From Apostichopus californicus (taxonomy: Eukaryota > Echinodermata > Holothuroidea > Aspidochirotida > Stichopodidae): DNA of 28,230 nt. The stretch's first letter is position 1, and every line of letters starts with the position of its first letter. The stretch is from the NCBI GenBank assembly GCA_020650975.1, contig JAIPMN010006541.1, forward strand, positions 1-28,230. The letters are read 5' to 3'. Below, in pieces: positions 21,001 to 28,230 of this stretch. The notes below the pieces were generated by a model that worked only from the letters and a program-made list of their open reading frames with translations, was not told the origin of the DNA and ran no database searches. A program made the position numbers and the translations under genes.

Positions 21001-24000
21001 AATTTCGGACAAGGGTAAAGCCATCACAAATATATGTGTAACAAGATCTGGTTGTAAGCTTGTAAGCCCTCTAAACCGACGAGCCGATGTACCTCAAATT
21101 GTTAATATGCCCATTAAAGCCCGAAGTAAGGAAGTAATCATTGTAGCCGATTACGTCATATGTCAACGGTAAGATGTCAATTTTTCTTATCATTACCATT
21201 ATGTCAAAATGTCCCCCAAATATCATACATGAGACCGCTTATTATAGTTAAAGGAGGTCAAAGGTAAGTTAAAAGGTCTGCATAGACCTGATTAAATGCT
21301 TTGATGGTTGCGAGCTCATTCATGTCAGTTTTTCATAATCTGACTGGTTCCAACATATCTCAGTTCCTACCGATATCCATTCATTCTCATATACCTTCAG
21401 ATGAACGAAGGAGCCCCGAGGATGTAGCCCCCCCCCCCCCCAACGCACCCTCATTGTCGAAGGCCCTGGTAGCAACTTCAGTACTACGAATAATTACTTA
21501 AAATAATGTTTCTGGATTCATACTCACGTTGTAACATTACACTGGAGGAGACTACACTACTATATGTGGCAATCATAGTCACCATTTAAAATCATACAAT
21601 CTACAGTTGTTAATAGTCATGGTTTTTAACAGCACTGTTGCAAGTCACGTGATGACTTTCACTTACCAACGTTTTACAACCATACTCAAATCTGCAGAGT
21701 ATACTTCGAAACCCACGTTTTCTAACCTCGTCCCTCACGTGGTGTTATTCATATTCACGTTTACTGTCATATACTCATGCGGCTTTTCAGTCATGCTCAT
21801 AGACTCATGTGACCCGGGATATCACCGTCCACGGTCACGTGATAAGTATTTCCGCATTGTCAACATTTCCACGATTAGATCATACCGTATTTTTCCTCTG
21901 ATATTTACCTCTGTTGATAATACTGTTGCTTTGACAAAGTTGACAGCTTTCTCTGCAGTCTGTTATCATGTAAGGACTACGTATACATTCACCAAGGGCG
22001 GCCCACTCTGGGCATAGAGAATTGTGGTCTCTACACACTTCTGTGAAGAATATTGCAGGTTAGCCCAGAAGGGTATGAAGAGTGACGAATATGGAATGGG
22101 TTACATTAGTTGCGTGCGAAACTTTATGACTGAGATATAGAGGCCAGGCCTGTGGTTTGTAGCGTAAAATGACAAATAAATTTAACTGTAATTTTGAAGA
22201 TGAGAATTTTTTTTCAAGAGATCTTCCAATCCTGCAGACACCAATGTAACAGACCAATATTATTTGTTCTTGAATGTGGCAAAACCACCCTTATCCCTCC
22301 CTTCCGGCTTATTTCCCGTCCTTCTCTCAACACCCAATTCAAATGTTGGAAGTCTGGTTCATTGAAATTTCAACTCAACGGTACCAGGTTTGATTGTTTT
22401 GCCCAAAAATATGTTAGATACAAGAATGGTCGCTAACAATTACATTAATGTTACTTTTAAAGGTTCCCGGTACCCCCCCCCCTATAAATTATGTCCCCTA
22501 ACTGAAGCATATGTACATATTTCCTTACCATTCCTCAGAATATTTTCTCCACTTGGACATTTAATTGTCTCCTCACCCCTCCCATTACCTCTATAAACAC
22601 ATTTAGGGTAATAAGACGAAGATTTTCTACGCAACTTTTTCTGCGAAACTCAACGGAATCATTCAAATATTGTTTTGTTTTGCCACTTTTTGCTACATTT
22701 AGCAGGCCTGACCTCAGTCATGAAAGTGTATATGGATCTATTAAGAAGCAGTGTTGGAGGAAACTGACAAAGTAAGAAACAACTTTCATAAACAGAAAGA
22801 TATAAAAAATACATATTTATAAAACATGAAGGAAACAAAACAAATTAGAACCATTTTTAAGCAACAGTTAAATAAGATGATCAAATAAATCAATAATGGA
22901 ATATTCAATGAAAAGCATTAAACGTTTGACAACATAAACGTTACAGCAGTTCATATGTAGCCATAAAGTTTGAAACTTTCGCGCAATAACACCTGGAAGC
23001 AACGTTCGTATATCGAAATGGTATCGAAGAGGCGGAAGCATGAGTTTATGATGTTTTCTCTTTCACATTGAACTCGTGCGGCAGAAACGGAATTGCAAGC
23101 GAAAGCAGAATGGTAAAACTGTTTGAATTATTTGATTCTAACACAAAGGAAAATAACAAGCTACAGTGGGATCATTATCTAATATTGTTTTTAAGTTTTC
23201 CCTAATCCCTCATCATCTCCACCACCGCACACCCTTTACACGAAAATGACTTAAAACTAGTGTCCCCTTCTTAGGTTGAAAGTTTTGCTTACACGTTTGT
23301 CAACATATCATCCCATGTGGCACATAGAAACAGAATCTGCCAGTCTTTTGACAAATTTTGTCTTCCCAAAATAACTGTACCGTATGCCACAACATCTAGC
23401 TGTCTGATAAAATTCCATCATAATTCATTTCCTTTTATACCCCCCCCCCCCGCCCCTCTCTCTCTACTCCCCTCCCCGCATCACTGTGTCCTTCCTTCTC
23501 ACTGCTTGTGTTTAGTCCGTTAATGCCGTTCACCATTTTACAGAGAGTATAGGAGAGTCTAGTTGCTGCTGTAGTTTTATACGGAATCAAGATCATTAGT
23601 ATTCTTTATCTGCATTCTTAGCTAGTTAGTTTCACTAGAAATTTACCAATAAACCGTATCTTTAATTTTACTATTAAAATTTACAATGCTGTATGGAGCA
23701 ATATCTCGGAGCAGTCTTTCATAATAGTATATGTGTAAATGACGAGATTAATGTGTCTATAATAATTGTATTGAATGGAATGTAACGTGTATAGGCCTAT
23801 GAGCAGATATATGCTATTATGTGTAGGATATTAAACCCCACTTTTGTGGCCATATATAAGTAAAATAATGAGTTCAATGTTCTAGGACCTAAGAAATATA
23901 TACAAGAATACAGATTGGAAGCCAAAGTTAGAAATACAGCCATGTAAAATCATAATCAAACTTCGTTCAGGGAAGCCATTATTAGGTGGTTGCAATTGAA

Positions 24001-27000
24001 AGAAAATCATTAAGAACACGTGATAAAACGGTATGCACGGATAACAAAACATATCATCGAAGCAATTGGGCAGATTTCAGCTATTGTTGAGAGAAAGCTA
24101 AAACAACACAAATGCGAGGTTTACTGCAGTTAAGGTTCACAAGTTGAGGTCAAGCTAAATTTAAGAAACAACTATTCAAGTGCATAACGTTTAATAATTG
24201 TTTATGTAAGTTACTGAGTGGGCCGTGTGTCAGATTAAAATTTAGATTAGTTAATATAAATATTCAACGACTAAACATCAGTATGTGCTGAGGTTATAGT
24301 GTGCAACATCACCGGTGACGCATTATATGTTTGCATGTACAGCAGGACTTATCAGTAAAAAAAAAAAAAAAAAGAGGCATGAATATAGGGGCGCTCTTTG
24401 ACATTAAACTCGCAGAATAATTATTAAATGATTCCACTATTGTAAAATGTCTATAGAATGACTCGACGATTCACCAATAATGAAACTTTTTGAAGTTCTT
24501 TAGATCTCACCGTTATATCATTGAATCAATGTTAATGTTTTATGCATATTTGCAATGAATATTCATTGATAGCATTGTTAATGTTATACATTCCTACCCT
24601 CGTTCTCTTCTTCTTCTGATTCTTGTTCCTCCTGGCTCCAGGTTACATCGACGTAACACAGGAGACAGCTTCTGCGACAATGGCGTTCCATGTAAGATGG
24701 ATTCCGAGAGCATTCTCCTCTTTCGGCCCAATGTGGGCATTGTTCGTTGCTGTCATCACAATTTTTTACATAAACTGGAGAAGGGGAAAAGAGAGAATTG
24801 GAGTGGGGAGAATTTCTCAGAATGACGATAGAAATTAATTAAGATATCCAGTAAAGACCGCAGTGATGTATGTATGTATGTATGTATATGTGATCTTCCC
24901 GCAAGCAGGAACTCGCGAAAGAAGCTATGGAGGCTTATAGACTCGCAAGCTGACCAAAGCCAATCTCTCGGCACACATCCATTTAACGTCCATGTCGGGA
25001 AGTTGTTATTGAACAACACCCTTGCCAGACGACACACATTGCTGTCGGCGGGGAATCGAACCGGGGATCTCATGACTGGGAGACGCCGGCGTTAACCACT
25101 AGGCTATACACTCCGCCTGATCTAAAAGTGGTCGGTGGACATGTGGCTCAGATCATGTTGATGATGTCCATGAGTAACCATGGACACCAGTGTTCTTGGT
25201 TGCACGTGGATGTCACCAACATGAAGTTTCATACTGAAGTTTCTTCAGTCTGGTGGGACTATATTCTACCGTTATAGTAACGGCATACGATATAACTTAG
25301 CACAGAAACGAGACTATTTTTATACAAAAAAAAAACAGACAGTTTGCTCATTCTTGCATAGAGTATAATTACAGAAGAAATAAATTAATAATTGTTATTT
25401 ATAGGTTTTCTTTTTTTTCATAATCCATAAGCAAAATGGAAGGTATTGGGGGATTGGAGGGTGACAGACTGCAGGTCCTTGATGCAGGGAGTTCGAAGTT
25501 GCGAATTATTAAAACAGTCTGTATTCGAATCTTCAATCTATTTGTGAACCGTCTGCATACTCTGTTTTCTTGTGCGAGAAAACGCGGGAAAACATAGACA
25601 AAGTATGATATACAGGTTTGGTCGCATTGCAACTAATCTTTATTGAACAAGAGTTTGGTTATTTGGTCATAACCGTGTGTTAAGAGAGTGAATATTTGAA
25701 CATAGGGCTGATGGAGTGGGGGTGGGGATGTGGGGGAGGGGGAGGGGCGGGTGGTGTCACTAACCTCTTCTGCTTCCCCGCGTGTCTGGACACGTATCAC
25801 AGCTTAGAGGGCAGTGTTCGGCCATCCATGCAATATTTCGCTGGCATTCGCCCCTCATTGCCCATACTGGGCAATATAAACTATCTTGATCTGTACACGC
25901 TGTAAAAGAATCATTAATTGCAAGGATATACATCAAAGTTTCTCAAAATATCAACTTTTTTACGCCAGTCTAATGTCCATGTTTCCGATCCTTGTTAATA
26001 CTACAGATGTAAAACAAGAGGCAGTTACGCGAGCCTCTTTTGGAGAGCTTCGTCTTCGCGGAGCAGTCTCTTATACATCTACGGGTAAACTATCCCATCT
26101 CCCTCCCCCCTCCCCCCCCCCACCCGCCCAAATTGCTACCTTTTATCAGCAATCTTTTCAAGGAGGACACTATGGGTTTACTTGCATAGGCCTGACCTAT
26201 ATTTACGAACGACAGCTTCTAACACATGCATAACTATGCATGCATAGGCTAAAGCTTGTTGAAATAGTTACAAGTGACCATTTTCGTACTCTATAGCATA
26301 TTTCAATATTTCAGGACATCACTAATGACCTTCACTCTTTCTATGAGAAACTAAGCTATTAAACAAACAAGGAAATGAACTGGTTTGCTCACCGCCACAG
26401 TTGTAAAGTTGATTCACTCGGCTGATATCTTGTTCGCTGAAGTCGTGACGGCTTCCAACCGCTCCGTAGCTGTGATAAAGTGCCAGGGGTTGAATGGTCC
26501 ACTGACCATTGGAAGAGAAGGCCGATAGGGGGTAGTGCATAATAGAGAAGTAATCATATCTTGTATTCATCGTATCAACCTCAGTGTTTGAATGTTCGAT
26601 AAAGTTTTCACTGTAACCTGTAAAGCAATATCGAAGAAGAATGCTCTCATAGATTCATGGAAATTATATGAAACGAATAAATATCTCTCACTTTGACAAA
26701 ATTTCAACAGAAATGAATAATATATACTATGAAGTGGGCAACTCATTAAAGAGCATAGAAACAGACAAATGAGCATTAATTACCCCATCAGCATTATCTG
26801 GTGGGGGGGGGGGGTGGGAGGATGGTGGGTCATGATTCGTGCTCTTCTATCCATCTTGTAGTTAGTTTCTGGCAGCTCCTCCACCGACTAACTTTACCTG
26901 TCCTGTCCCGTCAAGCAATTTGGTCAACTGCGGTTCCTTGATGTCTCGATGCACATTGATCGCACGACAACAGTACCGGTGTAACAGTGTATAATCTCCC

Positions 27001-28169
27001 CTTCCCAGAGCCCCGCCCCCCCCCCTCCGCCTCAAAGTATTTTAACGCTGGTATAACTTTTGTCCTGACGTGTCCTATGGTACTTTCTATGGTTTGATTT
27101 AAGTATAAATCCCCCTTTGTCTGTTTAGCCTACTTGAACAGCATTGATCACATATACATGCAGTGTTGTCGGATATGTAGTAAAACAGGATTATTTTGTC
27201 CGGTAGGATGTTTTACACTGAGCTATATTATCCTCTCGAAGAAATTACTCAGGGGGAGGTTATACACTGTCACACCGGATTACAACGCTCCGGCGTAATA
27301 ATGCTTCATATACACCGCCACCCCCCCCCCTCCCCCTCACCCTCACGACTCGCTCTGTTAAGTTTTGCAGGGACAATACTGAAAAAACAAAGTTGGTTAG
27401 CCATTCTTGAAATTCTTCATGAGGCCCACTGAAGCTGGGGACATTGACCTGGGAGGGCAGGGGGGTTACAGGTACTTGCTCACAACATGCCGTCCGGTAA
27501 TGGGAGGCGGTCCTCTGTTCCTTCCACCCTCTCTTCACATACAATTCGCCCACCCATGGCAACTATTTATGCATCCACTATTGGAAATGTACTTACCGAG
27601 TTCAATGTTTTGCCACATTATTCTAATGTACTCATCTCGGTCAGGTCTGTTATGTTCGTGCCTGAAACCTAGACAATGCATAAGTTCATGCATTATGGTA
27701 CCTTTCCGGACTTTACAGGTTCCAACCAAGGATAATTTTTGCATACCACCCTGTCTACCGACCATTGACCAACACCTGTAAAAACAAGTATCAAAATGTT
27801 ATCAACAATTTGTAATCGATGTACGAAAATGGTGTGAATAGTCGAAATGTTAATCCATTTCAGTTTCCTAACTTAATTTAGTTATACAACAGCGCCACCG
27901 TTCTAACGTCCGTGGATTTGATAGGGTCCGAACTATATTATGGGAAGAGGAGGGGAGGGGTGGGGTTGGTGGGGAGGGAGGGAAAGATGAAGCACACCTG
28001 ATTACGAAATGTATAATATGAAGCCTACTTATTGTCGATAATATGACATACCCTTTTCCTGGAGTAATAAATAAATAGTCTGGCTCGATTGTGCGTTTCC
28101 GAAATTTGATACAGGACTCGTCATGAAATCGTTGCATAGCACCGAATATAATTCTTTTCTCTCTGTCCC
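8957..28169 (-). CDS. Secreted astacin metalloprotease with nine ShKT domains (5' end outside window)
   Basis: Twelve minus-strand exons join in one open frame: 28169-28052, 27775-27597, 26617-26393, 25899-25765, 24774-24598, 22040-21909, 19447-19229, 14613-14479, 13765-13613, 11937-11809, 9789-9667 and 9069-8957. They give 611 complete residues before TAA. Exons 1-3 supply most of an M12A astacin domain: the four canonical cysteines, the zinc motif HELMHCLGFRHEHNRPDRD, and the Met-turn SIMHY whose Tyr is the fifth zinc ligand. Nine ShKT domains follow, one per exon, with C-x6/7-C-x8-C-x9/10-C-x3-C-x2-C spacing. Astacins are secreted zymogen endopeptidases. The signal peptide, propeptide and N-terminal catalytic part are not in the window. 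The role of the ShKT tail (binding, inhibition or targeting) is inference. A split into two genes at the 4.6-kb intron (19228-14614) cannot be excluded, but frame and phase argue for one. Confidence 0.85.
9070..9666 (-). other. Intron between ShKT exons 8 and 9
   Basis: The donor is gtgagt and the acceptor tatcgcag. It contains a G-rich purine tract at about 9371-9397 and a short (ATT)n run near 9646-9659. No gene seen. Confidence 0.7.
9667..9789 (-). CDS. Astacin-ShKT gene: ShKT domain 8 exon
   Basis: A phase 1-1 exon of 123 bases (acceptor tttattcacag, donor gtgagt). The domain runs from CVDKEKKC through NLWATKKEC to CRFSCNAC, followed by SEAVP. It is strongly basic. The residue after the second Trp is Phe, where most siblings have Met. 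Confidence 0.9.
9790..11808 (-). other. Intron between ShKT exons 7 and 8
   Basis: The donor is the strong gtaagt. The interior is AT-rich. A cysteine-containing open frame at 10421-10676 does not fit ShKT spacing and has no splice context. No repeat or gene identified. Confidence 0.65.
11809..11937 (-). CDS. Astacin-ShKT gene: ShKT domain 7 exon
   Basis: A phase 1-1 exon of 129 bases (acceptor gtttttag, donor gtaagt). It begins V-K-C-K-D-K-K-K-H-C, continues PGWAEDGHC and HWMTINC, and ends PESCDFC with the short linker GATIDK. Cysteine spacing is 6-8-10-3-2. It has no in-frame ATG near its start, so simple ORF searches miss it. Confidence 0.9.
11938..13612 (-). other. Intron between ShKT exons 6 and 7
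   Basis: The donor used here (gtgcgg) is weak. A second in-frame GT donor (gtaaca) lies 87 bases downstream at 13525. The intron holds a G-rich tract (12403-12442) and a short TA run (12594-12606). No gene seen. Confidence 0.65.
13613..13765 (-). CDS. Astacin-ShKT gene: ShKT domain 6 exon
   Basis: A phase 1-1 exon of 153 bases (acceptor cattttacag). The domain reads CVDRHQNC, TLWATEGDC, NWMLDKC, PVSCQFC. A linker of about 15 residues (SPKETEQVPLTNIRI) follows. The donor is weak, so the 3' border is less certain than the domain. Confidence 0.85.
13766..14478 (-). other. Intron between ShKT exons 5 and 6
   Basis: The donor is gtgaga and the acceptor cattttacag. AT-rich, with no gene or repeat recognised. 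The open frame on the other strand at 14123-14368 has no recognisable motif. Confidence 0.65.
14479..14613 (-). CDS. Astacin-ShKT gene: ShKT domain 5 exon
   Basis: A phase 1-1 exon of 135 bases (acceptor ctactatgtag, donor gtgaga). The domain reads CTDLHTTC, SQWARSNEC, EWMAINC, PNSCGLC, then linker GNSGIES. Spacing is 6-8-10-3-2. It is the first exon after the longest intron. Confidence 0.9.
16871..17263. repeat. Two-copy tandem repeat with internal hairpins
   Basis: Copy 1 (16871-17062) and copy 2 (17063-17263) are nearly identical over about 195 bases and lie head to tail. Each carries one ccgaggac and three gtcctcgg words. The first pair forms a hairpin with arms of about 14 bases (16896-16909 with about 16918-16932, and 17093-17106 with about 17115-17129). 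The open frames across it on both strands come from this repeat structure and are not taken as genes. A GT microsatellite follows directly. Confidence 0.9.
17482..17499 (-). other. Possible microexon or alternative first-exon end
   Basis: A near-perfect donor (acg followed by gtaagtaa) sits alone in the large intron. An 18-base exon starting after ttgag at 17500 would be phase 1-1 and add G-C-S-V-S-D. A 9-base version starting after ttcag at 17491 would add V-S-D. Both acceptors lack a good pyrimidine tract. The donor could instead end a non-coding first exon of an alternative transcript. Confidence 0.2.
17550..17735. repeat. Decayed tandem repeat, unit about 50 bp
   Basis: Three to four diverged units share the words gatgcaccgaacaccca and agaacaccat. 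Examples are aatgcaccggacaccca at 17560-17576 and gatgcaccgaacaccca at 17608-17624, followed by weaker copies. The unit borders are approximate. Confidence 0.5.
19229..19447 (-). CDS. Astacin-ShKT gene: ShKT domain 4 exon with long linker
   Basis: A phase 1-1 exon of 219 bases (acceptor cacccttttcag, donor gtaaga). The domain reads CQDQESNC, ADWAREGLC, AYMLKHC, KKSCKVC. About 37 residues of hydrophilic linker follow. The linker is basic first (KEARGGRNR) and then acidic (DETIHRDEDENVAV). The R-G-G-R and R-N-R words could be processing sites, but this is speculative. It is the longest ShKT exon in the array. Confidence 0.9.
19981..20145. mobile_element. Short foldback/MITE-like element
   Basis: The left end acaatggcttaacagggaca matches the right end read in reverse, acggtggcttaatagggaca. 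The match continues through tgggaggaaaaaaa / taggaaagaagaaaaaa, giving ends of about 35 bases. The interior repeats ctcaaaattttgactttt-type words in both directions, so the whole 165 bp can fold back. It codes for nothing. No clear target-site duplication was seen. Confidence 0.8.
20219..20601 (+). other. Unrecognised GC-richer open stretch
   Basis: One plus-strand frame stays open from the C run near 20230 to a stop at 20599-20601, more than 360 bases. Base composition is higher in G and C and has more CpG than the flanks. Translated words such as HWADISTASW, GGEEGPNHIYSNRYQPAWC and WILILLLPCLF match no family I recognise. It lies inside an intron, antisense to the protease gene. It could be a captured gene fragment, a conserved repeat or a chance frame. 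Confidence 0.3.
20865..20889 (+). repeat. (GGGGT)n pentanucleotide repeat
   Basis: Four GGGGT units followed by GGGGG. It resembles a G-rich telomere-like repeat and meets the quadruplex rule, but it is too short and too internal to be a telomere. Confidence 0.7.
21646..21841. promoter_or_regulatory. Cluster of three CACGTG (E-box) sites
   Basis: CACGTG occurs at 21646-21651, 21736-21741 and 21836-21841. Two of the sites have the extended form gtcacgtgat. This is the core bound by bHLH-ZIP factors (for example the MITF/TFE, USF and MYC groups). The spacing is 90 and 100 bases. Only three other copies were noticed in the window (2145, 24017, 25203). An intronic regulatory role is inference. 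Confidence 0.3.
21909..22040 (-). CDS. Astacin-ShKT gene: ShKT domain 3 exon
   Basis: A phase 1-1 exon of 132 bases (acceptor atattcttcacag, donor gtaaat). The domain reads CRDHNSLC, PEWAALGEC, IRSPYMITDC, RESCQLC, then linker QSNSIINR. It is one residue shorter than most siblings between Cys3 and Cys4 (nine instead of ten). Confidence 0.9.
22041..24597 (-). other. Intron between ShKT exons 2 and 3
   Basis: Bounded by donor gtagga and acceptor cttcacag. It contains C runs (22473-22482, 23440-23456) and an A run of 18 at 24357-24374 that could be the tail of an unrecognised retroposon. No gene identified. Confidence 0.6.
24598..24774 (-). CDS. Astacin-ShKT gene: ShKT domain 2 exon with acidic linker
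   Basis: A phase 1-1 exon of 177 bases (acceptor ccccttctccag). It opens VYVKN, then CDDSNEQC, PHWAERGEC, SYMERHC, RRSCLLC. The linker after the domain runs YVDVTWSQEEQE and continues into a strongly acidic run (SEEEENEG). The donor gtagga is acceptable and keeps phase 1. The acidic run would be a flexible spacer or a charged contact surface. Confidence 0.85.
24865..25117 (-). mobile_element. tRNA-derived SINE, well preserved
   Basis: On the minus strand it begins near 25117 with ggcggagtgta, followed by a good pol III box A (tagcctagtgg, 25106-25096) and an exact box B core (ggttcgattcc, 25062-25052). A body of about 160 bases and a (CATA)n tail at 24865-24890 follow. The tRNA-like head continues straight into the body, so this is a retroposon rather than a tRNA gene. 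It is homologous to 5693-5940. No convincing target-site duplication was found. Confidence 0.85.
25717..25754 (+). other. G4-capable tract beside ShKT exon 1
   Basis: At least seven G runs of three or more within 38 bases, ending 11 bases from the 3' border of the ShKT domain 1 exon. On the pre-mRNA, which is read from the minus strand, this is a C-rich tract just after the splice donor. Any effect on splicing is inference. Confidence 0.5.
25765..25899 (-). CDS. Astacin-ShKT gene: ShKT domain 1 exon
   Basis: A phase 1-1 exon of 135 bases (acceptor ttcttttacag, donor gttagt). It joins the last Gly of the protease domain as CGACTDQDSLYC, then PVWAMRGEC, AWMAEHC, PLSCDTC and linker PDTRGSRR. 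Cys1 to Cys2 spacing is seven, one more than in the other eight domains. The domain starts two residues after the last protease cysteine, with almost no linker. Confidence 0.9.
25900..26392 (-). other. Intron between the protease and ShKT exon 1
   Basis: The donor is gtgagc and the acceptor ttcttttacag. It contains a C-rich tract (26099-26128). The plus-strand open frame at 25886-26233 has no family match and lies almost wholly in the intron. Confidence 0.65.
26393..26617 (-). CDS. Astacin-ShKT gene: astacin C-terminal exon (Met-turn)
   Basis: A 225-base exon entered and left in phase 1 (acceptor tattgctttacag, donor gtgagc). It encodes GYSENFIEHSNTEVDTMN, then YDYFSIMHYP with the Met-turn methionine and zinc-binding Tyr, then SAFSSNGQWTIQP. 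The end is SEQDISRVNQLYNCGG-type sequence, carrying the last conserved cysteine of the astacin fold. All the marks of the C-terminal lobe of an M12A protease are present. Confidence 0.93.
26618..27596 (-). other. Intron between astacin exons
   Basis: The donor is gtaagt and the acceptor tgctttacag. It holds three homopolymer-rich tracts: G-rich 26801-26829, C-rich 27011-27029 and C-rich 27317-27337. No gene seen. The open frame at 27407-27781 on the plus strand is partly antisense to the zinc-site exon. Confidence 0.65.
27597..27775 (-). CDS. Astacin-ShKT gene: astacin zinc-site exon
   Basis: A 179-base exon entered in phase 2 (acceptor tgtttttacag) and left in phase 1 (donor gtaagt). It begins GCWSMVGRQGGMQKLSL, then GTC, then GTIMHELMHCLGFRHEHNRP, DRDEYIRIMWQNIELG. 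The three zinc-binding histidines and the catalytic glutamate of HExxHxxGxxH are intact, so the enzyme should be active. The residue after the second zinc His is Cys, where Ala is usual. Confidence 0.95.
27776..28051 (-). other. Intron between astacin exons
   Basis: A short intron with donor gtatgt and acceptor tgtttttacag. It contains a G-rich tract (27942-27983) with several quadruplex-capable runs. Confidence 0.7.
28052..28169 (-). CDS. Astacin-ShKT gene: first exon in window (catalytic domain, middle)
   Basis: A 118-base exon entered in phase 1 after a long pyrimidine run (ttctccttcttcttctgattctgacag) and left in phase 2 (gtatgt). It encodes GDREKRIIFGAMQRFHDESC, then IKFRKRT, then PDYLFITPGKG. 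This matches the astacin stretch around the first conserved cysteine (xxCIxFxxRT) and the GxG turn before the next cysteine. The gene continues upstream beyond the window: 28170-28230 is intron. Confidence 0.9.
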
Positions 28170-28230
28170 CTGTCAGAATCAGAAGAAGAAGGAGAAAGAT
28201 GATAACACGTTACAGCATGCATACATCATC

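Larger units (their letters stand above)
19448..21908 (-). other. Intron between ShKT exons 3 and 4
   Basis: The donor is gtaaat and the acceptor cttttcag. It contains a G-rich tract (19557-19583), a 165-bp foldback element (19981-20145), a C run (20228-20248), a GC-richer open stretch (20219-20601), a (GGGGT)n run (20865-20889), a C run (21428-21441) and a cluster of CACGTG sites (21646-21841). Confidence 0.65.
24775..25764 (-). other. Intron between ShKT exons 1 and 2
   Basis: The donor is gttagt. It contains the younger SINE copy (24865-25117), in the same orientation as the gene, and a G4-capable tract (25717-25754) just 10 bases inside the donor side. No other gene. Confidence 0.65.

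Noticed and set aside
21607-22017. 136-codon plus-strand open frame, the longest in the window
   Set aside because: It runs antisense through most of the well-supported ShKT domain 3 exon, has no recognisable motif, and the rest is AT-rich intron.
25040-25117. Possible tRNA gene (good box A and box B)
   Set aside because: The tRNA-like head runs straight into a shared body and a (CATA)n tail, and a second copy has the same layout, so it is a SINE.
27407-27781. 124-codon plus-strand frame
   Set aside because: It is antisense to the exon carrying the astacin zinc site, which has far stronger evidence.

Overview
This window looks like nuclear DNA from an invertebrate animal: it is AT-rich, has split genes with GT-AG introns, and carries SINE and foldback (MITE-like) repeats and many poly-G/poly-C tracts. 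The protein families (TMEM42, and an astacin protease with many ShKT domains) fit a marine deuterostome, perhaps an echinoderm such as a sea cucumber. That organism call is inference from gene content only. There is no sign of a bacterial operon, CRISPR array or virus.

Two protein genes can be supported, and they converge tail to tail. The first is on the + strand at 2562-4945. It has three coding exons that join in phase 0 to give a 152-residue four-helix membrane protein of the TMEM42 type. The second is on the - strand, from 28169 down to 8957, and it enters the window from the right. Twelve coding exons were reconstructed by hand. The first three complete an astacin zinc metalloprotease domain. 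The other nine each carry one ShKT (six-cysteine) domain, ending at a TAA stop. All twelve exons join in one open frame of 611 complete residues. From the end of the catalytic domain onward every junction is phase 1. The signal peptide, propeptide and N-terminal third of the protease must lie beyond 28230.

The rest is intergenic or intronic. 1-2498 holds a diverged direct repeat and a 491-bp foldback element. Intron 1 of the TMEM42 gene holds a 367-bp element with matching ends. 4946-8956 holds a two-copy tandem repeat and an old tRNA-derived SINE. Introns of the protease gene hold a second, fresher SINE copy (24865-25117), a two-copy tandem repeat with internal hairpins (16871-17263), a 165-bp foldback element (19981-20145), a GC-richer open stretch without a recognised product (20219-20601), a small cluster of CACGTG sites (21646-21841) and many G4-capable tracts.

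The protease is predicted to be secreted. Its catalytic head would cleave extracellular substrates, and the long ShKT tail probably acts in targeting, binding or regulation. The tail changes from neutral to strongly basic towards its C-terminus. The two genes show no evident functional link.
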